64,000 bases of DNA from JAGXFP01 sp039714535 (GTDB taxonomy: Bacteria; Desulfobacterota; Desulfobulbia; Desulfobulbales; JAGXFP01). The DNA lies in assembly GCA_039714535.1 (NCBI GenBank), contig JBDLJC010000001.1, forward strand, positions 1 to 64,000, written 5' to 3'. The position numbers and the translations under genes were made by a program. Under the pieces are notes generated by a model. The model was given only the letters and a program-made list of their open reading frames with translations. It made no database searches and was not told the DNA's origin. Each line of letters opens with the position of its first letter. Within the stretch, counting starts at the first letter, position 1. Positions 17,137 to 25,306 of the stretch are shown piece by piece.

Positions 17137-19260
17137 ATGGATTTAGATGAACGGGCAGTTAAGTTTTTTGAAGAAGCTGAAGCTCTGAGCGAAACCGATT
17201 TACGTGGCGCCTTGACGAAGATGCGTGAAGCTCTTGCGATAGAACCTGATTATCCCAATCTGGAGGATGAGATCTTTCTCAGGGAAGATGCTATTACCAA
17301 GCTGGATGGCGTCCTTGAATTTATCGTTGTTTTATTGAAGGAAGATAAAAAATATCAGGCCTGTGAAATGCTCAAGAGCCTCCCTGATAACTACATTATC
17401 CAGGACAAAAGCGGTTTAGTTGGCGGCCTTGTAGACATGATTACCAAGGTTGAAGATCTGGTTGGGCAGGCTAGAGAATTGGCCAAATCAAACAGCGTAA
17501 AGGCTTTCTCAATCTCTGAGGAGGCAATCAAGCTAGTGCCAGACTATCCCGGCTTAGCAGAGGATGTTGCCGCCCTTACGCAAAATCTAACCCAATATAA
17601 TTCTTTCATCAGTTCCATTGAGAAAGCTCTGAAGGGTAAGAATCCTAAGAAGGCCGGCAAATTACTTGATTCGTTTCGTGAGAATTATCCGGAAGATGAG
17701 CATGTAAGAAGGTTTAAGGTATCTATTACCAATTTGAGTAAAGATCTTAAGAAGAAGAAAGAAAAAAAGATAAACCTGCTCATAATAATAGCTACAGTTG
17801 GGGCTGTGCTTGCTGCCGGGAGTGGTTATTTCGTATTTGAAATGGTTACGGTTGAAAAGGCGGCCCAGCAGTGGGAGGAAGTACATCGACTGTTGGCGGC
17901 GCAAAAGTTTACCGAAACCCAAGTTGCTTGTCTTGATATAAATAAAAATCTAGGCAGAGTTCGGCTCTTTTACAAGTCAAGGAAACAGGAGCTGCAAGGT
18001 AAAGTGGATGATGTTCTTCAGTCCGAATTGGTAGTGAAGGGTGCTGAGGGTAAGGTCCTGTTTGACGGTGATTATATCCCTAAAGAGCATCTGGCAAATA
18101 GTAGAGAGGTCAAAAAGAACATTGAAGTGGCCAGGGCTCTTGCTGCGGAAGAAAATTGCGTTGCTGCGATTCCTAAATTTGAGAGCGCTCTGTCGACTTT
18201 GATTGGGATGAACCGGGAAGGGTCGGCGGAGGTTATTGATGATATAAAGTTATCGATAACCGGTTGTCAGATTTACCTTATTAAGGATCTTGCTGCTAAG
18301 GCCAGGGCTTTGATGTCTACAGGAGATCATTATGCCGCTGCCGCCTTAATAACTGAAGCCATTGCTATTGTGACGGAGAACTCCTTAGAGATTAATGATC
18401 CTGTTGTTGTTAAGGTTTTTGCGGTCAAGAAAGAGATTAGCCTGGCTAAATTTAAGGAATTGATGGCCACCGGAGACAGGTTCTTTGTTAATGGCAACTA
18501 CGATGAGGCGATCAACGCCTACAATAAGACCCATGCCTATGCCAAGGCCAATAAGATTGGCAGCAAGTCATTAAATCAGAAAATTTATGGGATGATAAAT
18601 AAGAGCAAGGTTAATGTCCTGATTGGCAGAGGAGATATGTTTCTGGCTGCTGCCAAATGGAAGGAGGCTGCCGGGGCTTATGAGAGTGGCATGTCTCTGG
18701 CGTTGAAAGCCAATTTGCAGAGCCAGCCATTTTTCAAACAGACGAAAATAAGTCTGCAAAAAGCAAAAAGTATGCAGTTAGTCGCAAGCCTTGATCGGCA
18801 AAATAAACTGGCCAGACAGTACTCCAAAGCCAATCAAACGAAGAAAGCCAGAGATGTTTTTAAACAGGCGATCAAGGCTGGTGAGGCGAGTGAATGGCGT
18901 GGTGACCGGGAAGTGGCAGCCGTTTTGGCCAAACTGAAGAGAGGTTTTGTTGAGGTGAAAGAAAAAATCTTTGTTGATAGCAAAAAGAAATTTCTTAATG
19001 ATAGATATGCTTCAATTTTGAAAAAGGATTTTAGTTTGGGGGCTGATACGGGTTTATTTGATCCGGAAGTTGTGTTGTTGGCCGTTACCCCTGAGCTCTT
19101 GAAATTCAGCCTCAAGGCGATGTCATATGCAAAAAAAGGTAGCCGGAGTAAATATTCGCGTTACGAGGCGACCTACGGTTTTGACCGGAAAAGAAAAACC
19201 TGGCGTTTGTTGAACAAGTCAAGCGATAGCAAGGTTGCCCAGGATGTGAGGTATAATTGA
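17137..19260 (+). CDS. Membrane-anchored TPR-like repeat protein
   Basis: The product has 707 residues, mostly helical. Residues 1-205 are acidic helical repeats (e.g. AVKFFEEAEALSETD, KAFSISEEAIKLVPDYPGL). A Lys-rich stretch (KKKKEKKIN) precedes a single membrane segment at about residues 215-235 (LLIIIATVGAVLAAG). The remaining 470 residues carry TPR-like units such as FFVNGNYDEAINAYNKTHAYAK and MFLAAAKWKEAAGAYESGM. Positive residues before the membrane segment place the N-terminus in the cytoplasm and the long C-terminal part in the periplasm. It stands alone. It probably acts as a scaffold linking cytoplasmic and periplasmic partners; partners are unknown. Confidence 0.7.
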   Translation: MDLDERAVKFFEEAEALSETDLRGALTKMREALAIEPDYPNLEDEIFLREDAITKLDGVLEFIVVLLKEDKKYQACEMLKSLPDNYIIQDKSGLVGGLVDMITKVEDLVGQARELAKSNSVKAFSISEEAIKLVPDYPGLAEDVAALTQNLTQYNSFISSIEKALKGKNPKKAGKLLDSFRENYPEDEHVRRFKVSITNLSKDLKKKKEKKINLLIIIATVGAVLAAGSGYFVFEMVTVEKAAQQWEEVHRLLAAQKFTETQVACLDINKNLGRVRLFYKSRKQELQGKVDDVLQSELVVKGAEGKVLFDGDYIPKEHLANSREVKKNIEVARALAAEENCVAAIPKFESALSTLIGMNREGSAEVIDDIKLSITGCQIYLIKDLAAKARALMSTGDHYAAAALITEAIAIVTENSLEINDPVVVKVFAVKKEISLAKFKELMATGDRFFVNGNYDEAINAYNKTHAYAKANKIGSKSLNQKIYGMINKSKVNVLIGRGDMFLAAAKWKEAAGAYESGMSLALKANLQSQPFFKQTKISLQKAKSMQLVASLDRQNKLARQYSKANQTKKARDVFKQAIKAGEASEWRGDREVAAVLAKLKRGFVEVKEKIFVDSKKKFLNDRYASILKKDFSLGADTGLFDPEVVLLAVTPELLKFSLKAMSYAKKGSRSKYSRYEATYGFDRKRKTWRLLNKSSDSKVAQDVRYN

Positions 19261-19848
19261 TCCGGATCTGTTAGGTTGATTTTGCCCCTGAGCGCAATTA
19301 ATAATCTGCTGGACATAGAATTTCAACCCAAAGCTGTCAGGTCGAGGAGTATAGCAGGCAGGTCGCTAAGAAGCGATCATGGCCCGTTCTCAAAGGGATC
19401 AGGGGGATTGTTTCGGCCCGGCAAGCTTGGGGCGGCAGGACAGTATTCCCGGTTATTTAAAACTAGTTGAAAAATCTTGATCGCCTAGAAGACGCTTACG
19501 GCTGGGATAAAATGAGCCCTCCGACTCCGTCGTTTTAGATTGCTTTATTGGCGATATGAAGTTTATCGGTATTCCGTGCCGTAAACAGCAGCTGAGCCTT
19601 ATTGTTGTCGGAATTTAAAAAGATGGGCATCGCCTTGTGTTGCCGGATCCTCAGTGGGCTAATCTGTTCGTTCTTTCCATCTGTTTGGCACCATTTGCCC
19701 CCCACATCTCATAGTCTCACTCCTGATGCTGGCCATATCCCCCTTAAGGCCACTCAGAAGGTAGGTGTCTAAGCCATGGCAGCGAAGACTTCTCGTCTGG
19801 CGTATAGCGATTTCCCAATGTGCACACAGATTATTCTCGGTGTAAACA
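19261..19848. other. Intergenic region, no gene seen
   Basis: This stretch of about 590 bp between two convergent genes holds no recognisable protein family, tRNA or rRNA. A 64-codon frame at 19276-19470 looks random. The stretch could contain small RNA, but no clear structure supports that. Confidence 0.5.
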
Positions 19849-19888
19849 AAAATGGTGGCAGACCATCAATACGGTTAGCCACCATTTT
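19849..19888 (-). terminator. Terminator of the NrfD operon
   Basis: AAAATGGTGGC and GCCACCATTTT form a perfect 11-bp inverted repeat with T-rich sequence on both sides, five bases after the nrfD-like stop on the minus strand. It may act in both directions. Confidence 0.8.
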
Positions 19889-19892
19889 ATTA

Positions 19893-21149
19893 CTAGTCGC
19901 TCTCAACGACATTAAGTGAGGGGAGGATTTTGTTGATCCCCCAGAAAAGGATAAACGGGGTGGCGATTACCGTTAAGGCCCCGGCTAGCCCTTCCTTGAA
20001 GGTTTCCAGATTGTGGGGAATTATCGGCAGGTGGTAATGCATAAATCCCTCGAAAGACAGTGAAAATGCCTGGCCGCCGATCACAACGTTCCAACGCATC
20101 ATAAATACGCCGAACAGCACCAGAATCAAGGCAACTGCCGTCCGGCGGATGGTCAGGCCTGGCAGCATTAGCATCAGGAAGGGTAAGGCGTTGCCCATAC
20201 CATACTGGAGGATGAAGATCTTGACAAAGTCTTCCTCGAACATGACTGAGCGCAGGATGTCCCATGATTTCATCGCCGTATAGCCCCGGAAGATCAGATC
20301 CAATATTTCCAGGGAAATGGCCGCCACCAGAAACATTATCAGGTAGCGGGAGGTTTTTGAGATCACCTCAATTTCAGCGCCGCGAATGGTGGTGACACTT
20401 TCATCGCCCCGGCCCCTGGCCAGAGTCGCCTTCAGTTTTTTCCACTCCATGATGATGATATAGGTCAGCATACAGAGGGCGATACCCGAGACTACCGCCG
20501 ACATGATGAAGATGACCGGCATCAACGGTGACATCCACAGGGCGTTCGCCTTTACCGAGCCGAAGATGAAACCGGCGTAACCGTGCAGGAACCCGGCCAC
20601 CGGGATACCGATCGCCGCCATGATCTTGACCGCTTTCTTGTCCTTGGCTATGGCTTCTTCGTTAATGTCGTAAGCGCCCAGAGTCAGGACATGGTAGAGG
20701 GTGCGCTTAAAGGTGCTGACCAGATCCGCCTTGCCTTTGAGGGCGATGGTCTGCTGGACAAAATATTCCCGGTAGACAAACCAAATCTCGGTCAGGACTA
20801 TCACGGCGTAGGTCGAAAAGACTATGCCGAAAGCGGCGATGGCCGATGTGAAGTGGGGGGTGAACATGACGTTCATGCCCCTTAACGGCTGCTGCAGATG
20901 CAGCATCAACGGCATCATTGCCACCGGCAGCAGGGCGAGAGAGAAAACCAGCGAAAAGCGGGCCATCTCTTTCAGATCTTTCTGGCCAAAAACATGGTAG
21001 AGGGAGGAAAGGACAAAGGCGCCGGCCACCAGACCGGTCATGTACGGGTACATGACAATCTGGATACTCCAGTAGATAAATTCGTTCGGGTAGACAAACA
21101 GCAGTTTGTCCGTCCATTCCAAGCCATGTACGATAAGTTCTTCTGTCAT
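19893..21149 (-). CDS. NrfD/PsrC-family integral membrane subunit
   Basis: The product has 418 residues with about nine hydrophobic segments (for example IYWSIQIVMYPYMTGLVAGA, TSAIAAFGIVFSTYAVIVL, SPLMPVIFIMSAVVSGIAL). This matches NrfD/PsrC/DsrP-type subunits, which exchange electrons with menaquinone in complex with a periplasmic ferredoxin-like subunit. The ATG at 21149 has AGGTG six bases upstream; a GTG three codons earlier overlaps the upstream gene. It is the last gene of the cytochrome-FeS-NrfD operon and has its own terminator. The same three-subunit order occurs in DsrJOP and NrfBCD modules, but no DsrMK or catalytic reductase gene lies nearby. Confidence 0.85.
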   Translation of the reverse strand: MTEELIVHGLEWTDKLLFVYPNEFIYWSIQIVMYPYMTGLVAGAFVLSSLYHVFGQKDLKEMARFSLVFSLALLPVAMMPLMLHLQQPLRGMNVMFTPHFTSAIAAFGIVFSTYAVIVLTEIWFVYREYFVQQTIALKGKADLVSTFKRTLYHVLTLGAYDINEEAIAKDKKAVKIMAAIGIPVAGFLHGYAGFIFGSVKANALWMSPLMPVIFIMSAVVSGIALCMLTYIIIMEWKKLKATLARGRGDESVTTIRGAEIEVISKTSRYLIMFLVAAISLEILDLIFRGYTAMKSWDILRSVMFEEDFVKIFILQYGMGNALPFLMLMLPGLTIRRTAVALILVLFGVFMMRWNVVIGGQAFSLSFEGFMHYHLPIIPHNLETFKEGLAGALTVIATPFILFWGINKILPSLNVVESD

Positions 21150-21154
21150 ATTGA

Positions 21155-21925
21155 TCACCTTACGTTCCTGTCCAGGCCGAGATAGAAGACCTGCGGCTTG
21201 GTGCCGTATTCATCTTTAAGAACAGCGACCCGCTCTGTCATGATTATCTTGGTGACTGGATCGTTCTGGTCCAACAGGTTGCCGATCCGGCGGGCCTCGA
21301 AGGGGCAGGCCTCGACGCAGGCGGTCTGTTGGCCGTTGCTGATCCGGTGGTAACAGAAGGTGCATTTTTCTGCTACCTTATGGACCGGGTGGAAGAATCT
21401 GGCCCCGTAGGGGCAGGCCATGATGCAGTAGCCGCAACCAATGCACCAGTCCCGGTCAACCAGAACCACTCCGTCACCCGTCTGGTAGGTGGCGCCGACT
21501 GGACACACCTGAACGCAGGCGGGATTTTCGCATTGGTTGCAGAGTTTGGGCACGAAAAAGGTTTTGGCAATCTCTGCTGGGTCAATCTCTTCGCCCCGGA
21601 TCTTCTGGTCGGTGAACCCGTCTCGGCCGCCTAGGGGGGAATCGATGTGAAGCTTGTTGTTCTTGGTAACGACGTAACGTTCAACCCAGGTTCGGGTGAC
21701 CGGCGCCTCGTAGGGCACTTCATTTTCCTTTTTGCAGGCCTTGACGCAAAAGCCACAACCCACACATTTATTGGTGTCGACCAGGAAACCCCATCTGGTT
21801 CCTTCGGTGCCGGTGGCGGCTTTGCATTCTGCCGGGCTGAGAAACCTGAAAGCTGATATGGGCAGAGAGGCGGCTACGCTGGCGCTCAAAGCCGATTTAA
21901 GTAGTTTTCTTCGCGAGCAACTCAT
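21155..21925 (-). CDS. Tat-exported four-cluster ferredoxin-like subunit (NrfC/DsrO type)
   Basis: The product has 256 residues. The start is the ATG at 21925, which overlaps the cytochrome stop (TAATG), with GGAGG upstream, so translation is coupled. The N-terminus SCSRRKLLKSALSASVAAS is a twin-arginine type signal. Four Cys groups follow: CVGCGFCVKAC, CNQCENPACVQVC, CIGCGYCIMAC and CTFCYHRISNGQQTACVEAC; these are expected to bind four [4Fe-4S] clusters as in DmsB, NrfC and DsrO. The protein should work in the periplasm between the heme subunit and the NrfD-like quinone subunit. Confidence 0.88.
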   Translation of the reverse strand: MSCSRRKLLKSALSASVAASLPISAFRFLSPAECKAATGTEGTRWGFLVDTNKCVGCGFCVKACKKENEVPYEAPVTRTWVERYVVTKNNKLHIDSPLGGRDGFTDQKIRGEEIDPAEIAKTFFVPKLCNQCENPACVQVCPVGATYQTGDGVVLVDRDWCIGCGYCIMACPYGARFFHPVHKVAEKCTFCYHRISNGQQTACVEACPFEARRIGNLLDQNDPVTKIIMTERVAVLKDEYGTKPQVFYLGLDRNVR

Positions 21926-22395
21926 TAGCCTTCCTCCAGGTTCGGGTTGTGGGGGTTGTGACACTCGATACAAGATGTGTCGGTGTTGTGTCTGTCTGGA
22001 TCGATTGCTTTTATTTTGGCCCGGGGGCTGTCGGGGTAAGAAAGGGAGGCGTGACAGCGCAGGCATAATTCCCTGCTGGTATCGATCACAAGTGTTTCAG
22101 GGGCATCCGGATGGTCAATGGCTGGTCCGTGGCAGTTCTCGCATTGGATCAACTGGTGCTTGGAGGTACTTGCTTCTGCAACATTTTCTTCGTGGCATTC
22201 CTGACAGTATTCGCGGCCTTTGTACTTGGCCTTGAAATCTTGCCACTCATCAACATTGCTCAGCCGGTGAAAACCGTAAGTGAAACTTTCACCGTTAACC
22301 CCGAAATCATCAGGGACCATAAAGTGCCTGACGATCAGAATTAGGGCTATGGCTGCTAACGCACACCATAGTGGGCGCAACACATGATTTTTCAT
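21925..22395 (-). CDS. Membrane-anchored tetraheme cytochrome c
   Basis: The product has 156 residues. The ATG at 22395 has GGAGG eight bases upstream. A single N-terminal hydrophobic segment (LWCALAAIALILIVRHF) is an anchor or signal. Four CxxCH heme sites are present: CQECH, CENCH, CLRCH and CIECH, with additional His (KHQ, DRHN) that could be distal ligands. It is the first gene of the three-gene module and should pass electrons between periplasmic carriers and the FeS/NrfD subunits. DsrJ has three hemes and NrfB five, so it is not a plain copy of either. Confidence 0.88.
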   Translation of the reverse strand: MKNHVLRPLWCALAAIALILIVRHFMVPDDFGVNGESFTYGFHRLSNVDEWQDFKAKYKGREYCQECHEENVAEASTSKHQLIQCENCHGPAIDHPDAPETLVIDTSRELCLRCHASLSYPDSPRAKIKAIDPDRHNTDTSCIECHNPHNPNLEEG

Positions 22396-22498
22396 AGAAA
22401 ATGCCTCCCTCAGTTTATATTGACACAATAGAACAACAAAGTTTTGTGGCCGATTTTGGACTGGTTCCAGAGTCGGTTTATGGCTTTATTTATAACAA

Positions 22499-22577
22499 GG
22501 TACAGATGTTTTCGTATGAGAATTCCGAAAAGATTTTGATATTGACATCGGATTTTCATATTGATAATATCTGTACC
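22499..22577. repeat. Inverted repeat flanking a promoter
   Basis: GGTACAGAT (22499-22507) and its exact complement ATCTGTACC (22569-22577) are 61 bp apart. A second hairpin TACCAC-AAC-GTGGTA (22574-22588) shares bases with the right arm, so the two are mutually exclusive. The arms enclose the promoter at 22542-22570. They could be a regulator site for the divergent cytochrome and membrane-protein genes. Confidence 0.6.
22542..22570 (+). promoter_or_regulatory. Sigma-70-type promoter
   Basis: TTGACA (22542-22547), a 17-base spacer and TAATAT (22565-22570) point toward the gene at 22740, leaving an untranslated leader of roughly 165 bases. Confidence 0.7.
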
Positions 22578-22739
22578 ACAACGTGGTATCGAGGGCAATA
22601 GTTGATTGTGCTTTGCTTGAATTTATTAGCCTGGATAAGGTGACTAGTCTTGTATGGCTGAACTGGCTTAAAAAAATCTTCGAGTGCTGCGGTGTTTCAT
22701 ATGATAGCGCCATAAATTAAGAAAAAGGCAGGTTCTTGA

Positions 22740-24512
22740 ATGGACACGACTATTAATGATAGTAGCGCGGAGTTATCGGTAATCTCGAAGCAAATTCGTG
22801 TTCTTGAATCTAGGGTTGATGAACTCTCCGGCAAGGTAGCGTATCTTGAAGGGCATACCGATCTGGTGGTCGATTCCGGTCGGGAGGAGGGCGATTCTCT
22901 GGTCCCGATGGAGACAAGCGGAAGTCTGGGTGAGTGGATTAGCAAGGGGGCTTTGCTGCAGAAGATGGCCATAATCTGTTTTATCCTGGTTTTTGCCCTG
23001 CTGCTAAGAACCGTTACGGATTATGGATATGTCAATGCGATGGCCGGGTCTTTTTTAGGTCTTGTCTATGTTAGTATCCTTGCGGTAGTCGGTTGTGTTT
23101 TTTATGTGACCGGCAAACAGATGGCCAATGTCTTTTCTATCTCCGGGTTTCTTCTGCTTTTTTCCATAGTTTTTGAAAGTTATGGCCGTTTCGACACTAT
23201 TCCTATTGGTGTTGCCTATGCTATTCTCATGACGGCCCTGCTAACCTCCACCGCAGTTGGCATAAAATACCGGGTTACGAAGTTACTGTCCGTCAGTCTG
23301 ATCGGGGTGACAATTTCCGGTCTTGCGATTGGTTTCCCTCAAGTGCATTTTCCCCTGAGTGGGTTGCTGTTTTTTACTGCAAACATGATGGCCATCTTTG
23401 CCGCCAAGCGTCTGGATAATGGCAAGTTGAAATGGCCTGTCACTATGTTGACTTTGCTATTCTGGGCCATATGGGCTTTCAAGGCCCATGTACCTCTAGG
23501 CCGGGGTGAAACCGTGCCGGAATATGTTTATGTGGATTGGTTGGCGCCACTGCTAGGCTGCTTTGTGGCTCTTTATTTCATTACCTATCTCAAAAGATAT
23601 TTCAGTGAGGGCAGGCTTACTGTTTACGATGCCGTTATTCCTTCCTTGAATATGCTGTTGTTGTTTCTGGCTGGGAGTGTTGTTCTTAGGGATTATTGGC
23701 AGCAATCCTGGTTGCTTGGCTTATTAGCATTGACTATGGGGTTTGTCCATTTTGCCATGGGGTGGCGGTTGTCGATAAAAGATCGAAATCGCTTCGTCGG
23801 GGTGGGTGGGGCCTTTGTCGCCGGTTCAATTATGCTGGCTTTGGGGGTACCGGTGGTTGTTGGCAATGTTGCCTGGGCAATCGCTTGCTGGTCGCTCCTG
23901 GCCTACGGTTTGGCCAGGCTTTCCGGCCGCTGCAATAATGGGGGCATTCGGCTGGTGTCGTATCTCTATCCGGTTTTTGCCCTGTGGACCGGGTTGGCGC
24001 TCGGGGTATTCGAGACGGGTAAAGCCGTTGGCCCTTATGCCCCCCTGACAGCCGCTGCCGCCTTGGCTCTGTTCGGCATGATTCTGTACCATTGGTGTCG
24101 GCACAACCCGCCGCCGACGGAATCTCTGTTTGCAAAACTGGATAGTCGTGACTACTCAGCGGTAGCACATTTGGTGATTTGTCTGGCTGGTTTTTACTTA
24201 TTGTTTAGCATGACCATCGACTTGATTGCCTCCATGGTTCTGGTTGATCCTGCCAATACTATTAAATGTGGCCGCTCAATTATCATAAATGTGGCCGCAA
24301 CTTTCCTGTTGGTCATGGGGGGGCGGCGCCACGACCTTGAGCTGATCTGGCTAGCGGTGTTCCTGGCGGTTATTGGTTGTCTGAAGGTCTTCCTTGTAGA
24401 TTTATTTGGCACCAGTGGGATCCCGTTGGTGTTAAGTGTCTTGTCTTTCGGGGTGGTGGCAATGGCTGGTTCGATTGTAATGGGGAGATGGAATAAGCTG
24501 GTGAAAGATTAA
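22740..24512 (+). CDS. Polytopic membrane protein, DUF2339-like
   Basis: The product has 590 residues. Residues 12-40 form a coiled coil (ISKQIRVLESRVDELSGKVAYLE). From residue 75 to the end there are about fourteen hydrophobic segments separated by short loops. A soluble coiled-coil start followed by a Leu/Gly-rich polytopic body, with the segment from ISKGALLQKMA onward, is the layout of DUF2339 proteins, although those often have more segments. Function of the family is unknown. The gene has a good promoter at 22542 and lies divergent from the tetraheme-FeS-NrfD operon. Weak ribosome site AAGGCAGG precedes the ATG. Confidence 0.6.
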   Translation: MDTTINDSSAELSVISKQIRVLESRVDELSGKVAYLEGHTDLVVDSGREEGDSLVPMETSGSLGEWISKGALLQKMAIICFILVFALLLRTVTDYGYVNAMAGSFLGLVYVSILAVVGCVFYVTGKQMANVFSISGFLLLFSIVFESYGRFDTIPIGVAYAILMTALLTSTAVGIKYRVTKLLSVSLIGVTISGLAIGFPQVHFPLSGLLFFTANMMAIFAAKRLDNGKLKWPVTMLTLLFWAIWAFKAHVPLGRGETVPEYVYVDWLAPLLGCFVALYFITYLKRYFSEGRLTVYDAVIPSLNMLLLFLAGSVVLRDYWQQSWLLGLLALTMGFVHFAMGWRLSIKDRNRFVGVGGAFVAGSIMLALGVPVVVGNVAWAIACWSLLAYGLARLSGRCNNGGIRLVSYLYPVFALWTGLALGVFETGKAVGPYAPLTAAAALALFGMILYHWCRHNPPPTESLFAKLDSRDYSAVAHLVICLAGFYLLFSMTIDLIASMVLVDPANTIKCGRSIIINVAATFLLVMGGRRHDLELIWLAVFLAVIGCLKVFLVDLFGTSGIPLVLSVLSFGVVAMAGSIVMGRWNKLVKD

Positions 24513-24792
24513 GGCTACTAAATGCCCGCTATATTGTGGAGTGATCCGTTTGTTGTGGAGAGCGGCAAGGAGTAGTTGTTTGAGTCTCTTTGTTAGCCTT
24601 CTTAGGCCAGTTTTCAGGATGTTTTAGATCCGGCAACTTGGGCTGCTCTGAACATTGAGCCTTTTGGCTTAATTTTATGTTTATAGTTTTTTGTTTAAAA
24701 AAAGATTTATCGTGCTATTATCAGCGGTTTCGATGGCTGTTAAGTTGGTTGTGCTGGTATGTGTGGTAATCAGCCGAGAAGGAGAGCTGGGT

Positions 24793-25215
24793 ATGGCAGT
24801 TGATAATAAACAACCAATTTTTCCCATAAGTGTGGCGGCAAAACTTTTGGATGTACACCCACGCACTCTGAGAATTTATGAGGAAGAGGGGTTACTTAAA
24901 CCGGCCCGGCAGGGTAATAAACGTTTTTTTTCGAATGATGATATTGAATGGGTTCGCTGTCTGCGTAAGCTTATCCATGAAGAGGGTATCAGTATTCCCG
25001 GGGTCAAGAAACTTCTGGAATTGACTCCCTGTTGGCAGATCAAAAACTGTCCGGAAGATGTTCGCGCAAATTGTACCGCCTTCGTTGATAATTCAACTCC
25101 ATGCTGGCAGCAGGCCAAATTGTATTGCGCCAGGGAACCTAGCCAGTGTGAGCATTGCGAAGTTTTCGTCAAGGCGATGAGTGAGGCTGAGGAATCTATT
25201 GCCGCAGCAGAATGA
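24793..25215 (+). CDS. MerR-family regulator with Cys-rich tail
   Basis: The product has 140 residues. The ATG at 24793 has GGAG upstream; upstream in-frame codons encode an unrelated hydrophobic stretch and are excluded. Residues 8-75 are a MerR/HspR-type winged helix (SVAAKLLDVHPRTLRIYEEE, then FSNDDIEWVRCLRKLIHEEG). The tail has seven Cys with two CW pairs (TPCWQIKNC, STPCWQQAKLYC, CEHC), a pattern able to hold a metal or iron-sulfur cluster. It lies 91 bp upstream of the multiheme cytochrome gene on the same strand. It probably senses redox state or metal and controls that cytochrome; that is inference from context. Confidence 0.8.
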   Translation: MAVDNKQPIFPISVAAKLLDVHPRTLRIYEEEGLLKPARQGNKRFFSNDDIEWVRCLRKLIHEEGISIPGVKKLLELTPCWQIKNCPEDVRANCTAFVDNSTPCWQQAKLYCAREPSQCEHCEVFVKAMSEAEESIAAAE

Positions 25216-25306
25216 TAAAAAGTTTGTATTTCCGGGGAGGCAATGTCTTTGTTGCTCCGTAGATTTATTTTATTATTAATTTTATGTGAAAGGGAGAGAA
25301 TTTGAA

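Noticed and set aside
19261..19848. Possible SRP RNA or tRNA in the gene-free stretch
   Set aside because: The short GTAAACAGCAGCTG piece recalled SRP RNA, but the conserved loop and tetraloop sequences were not found.
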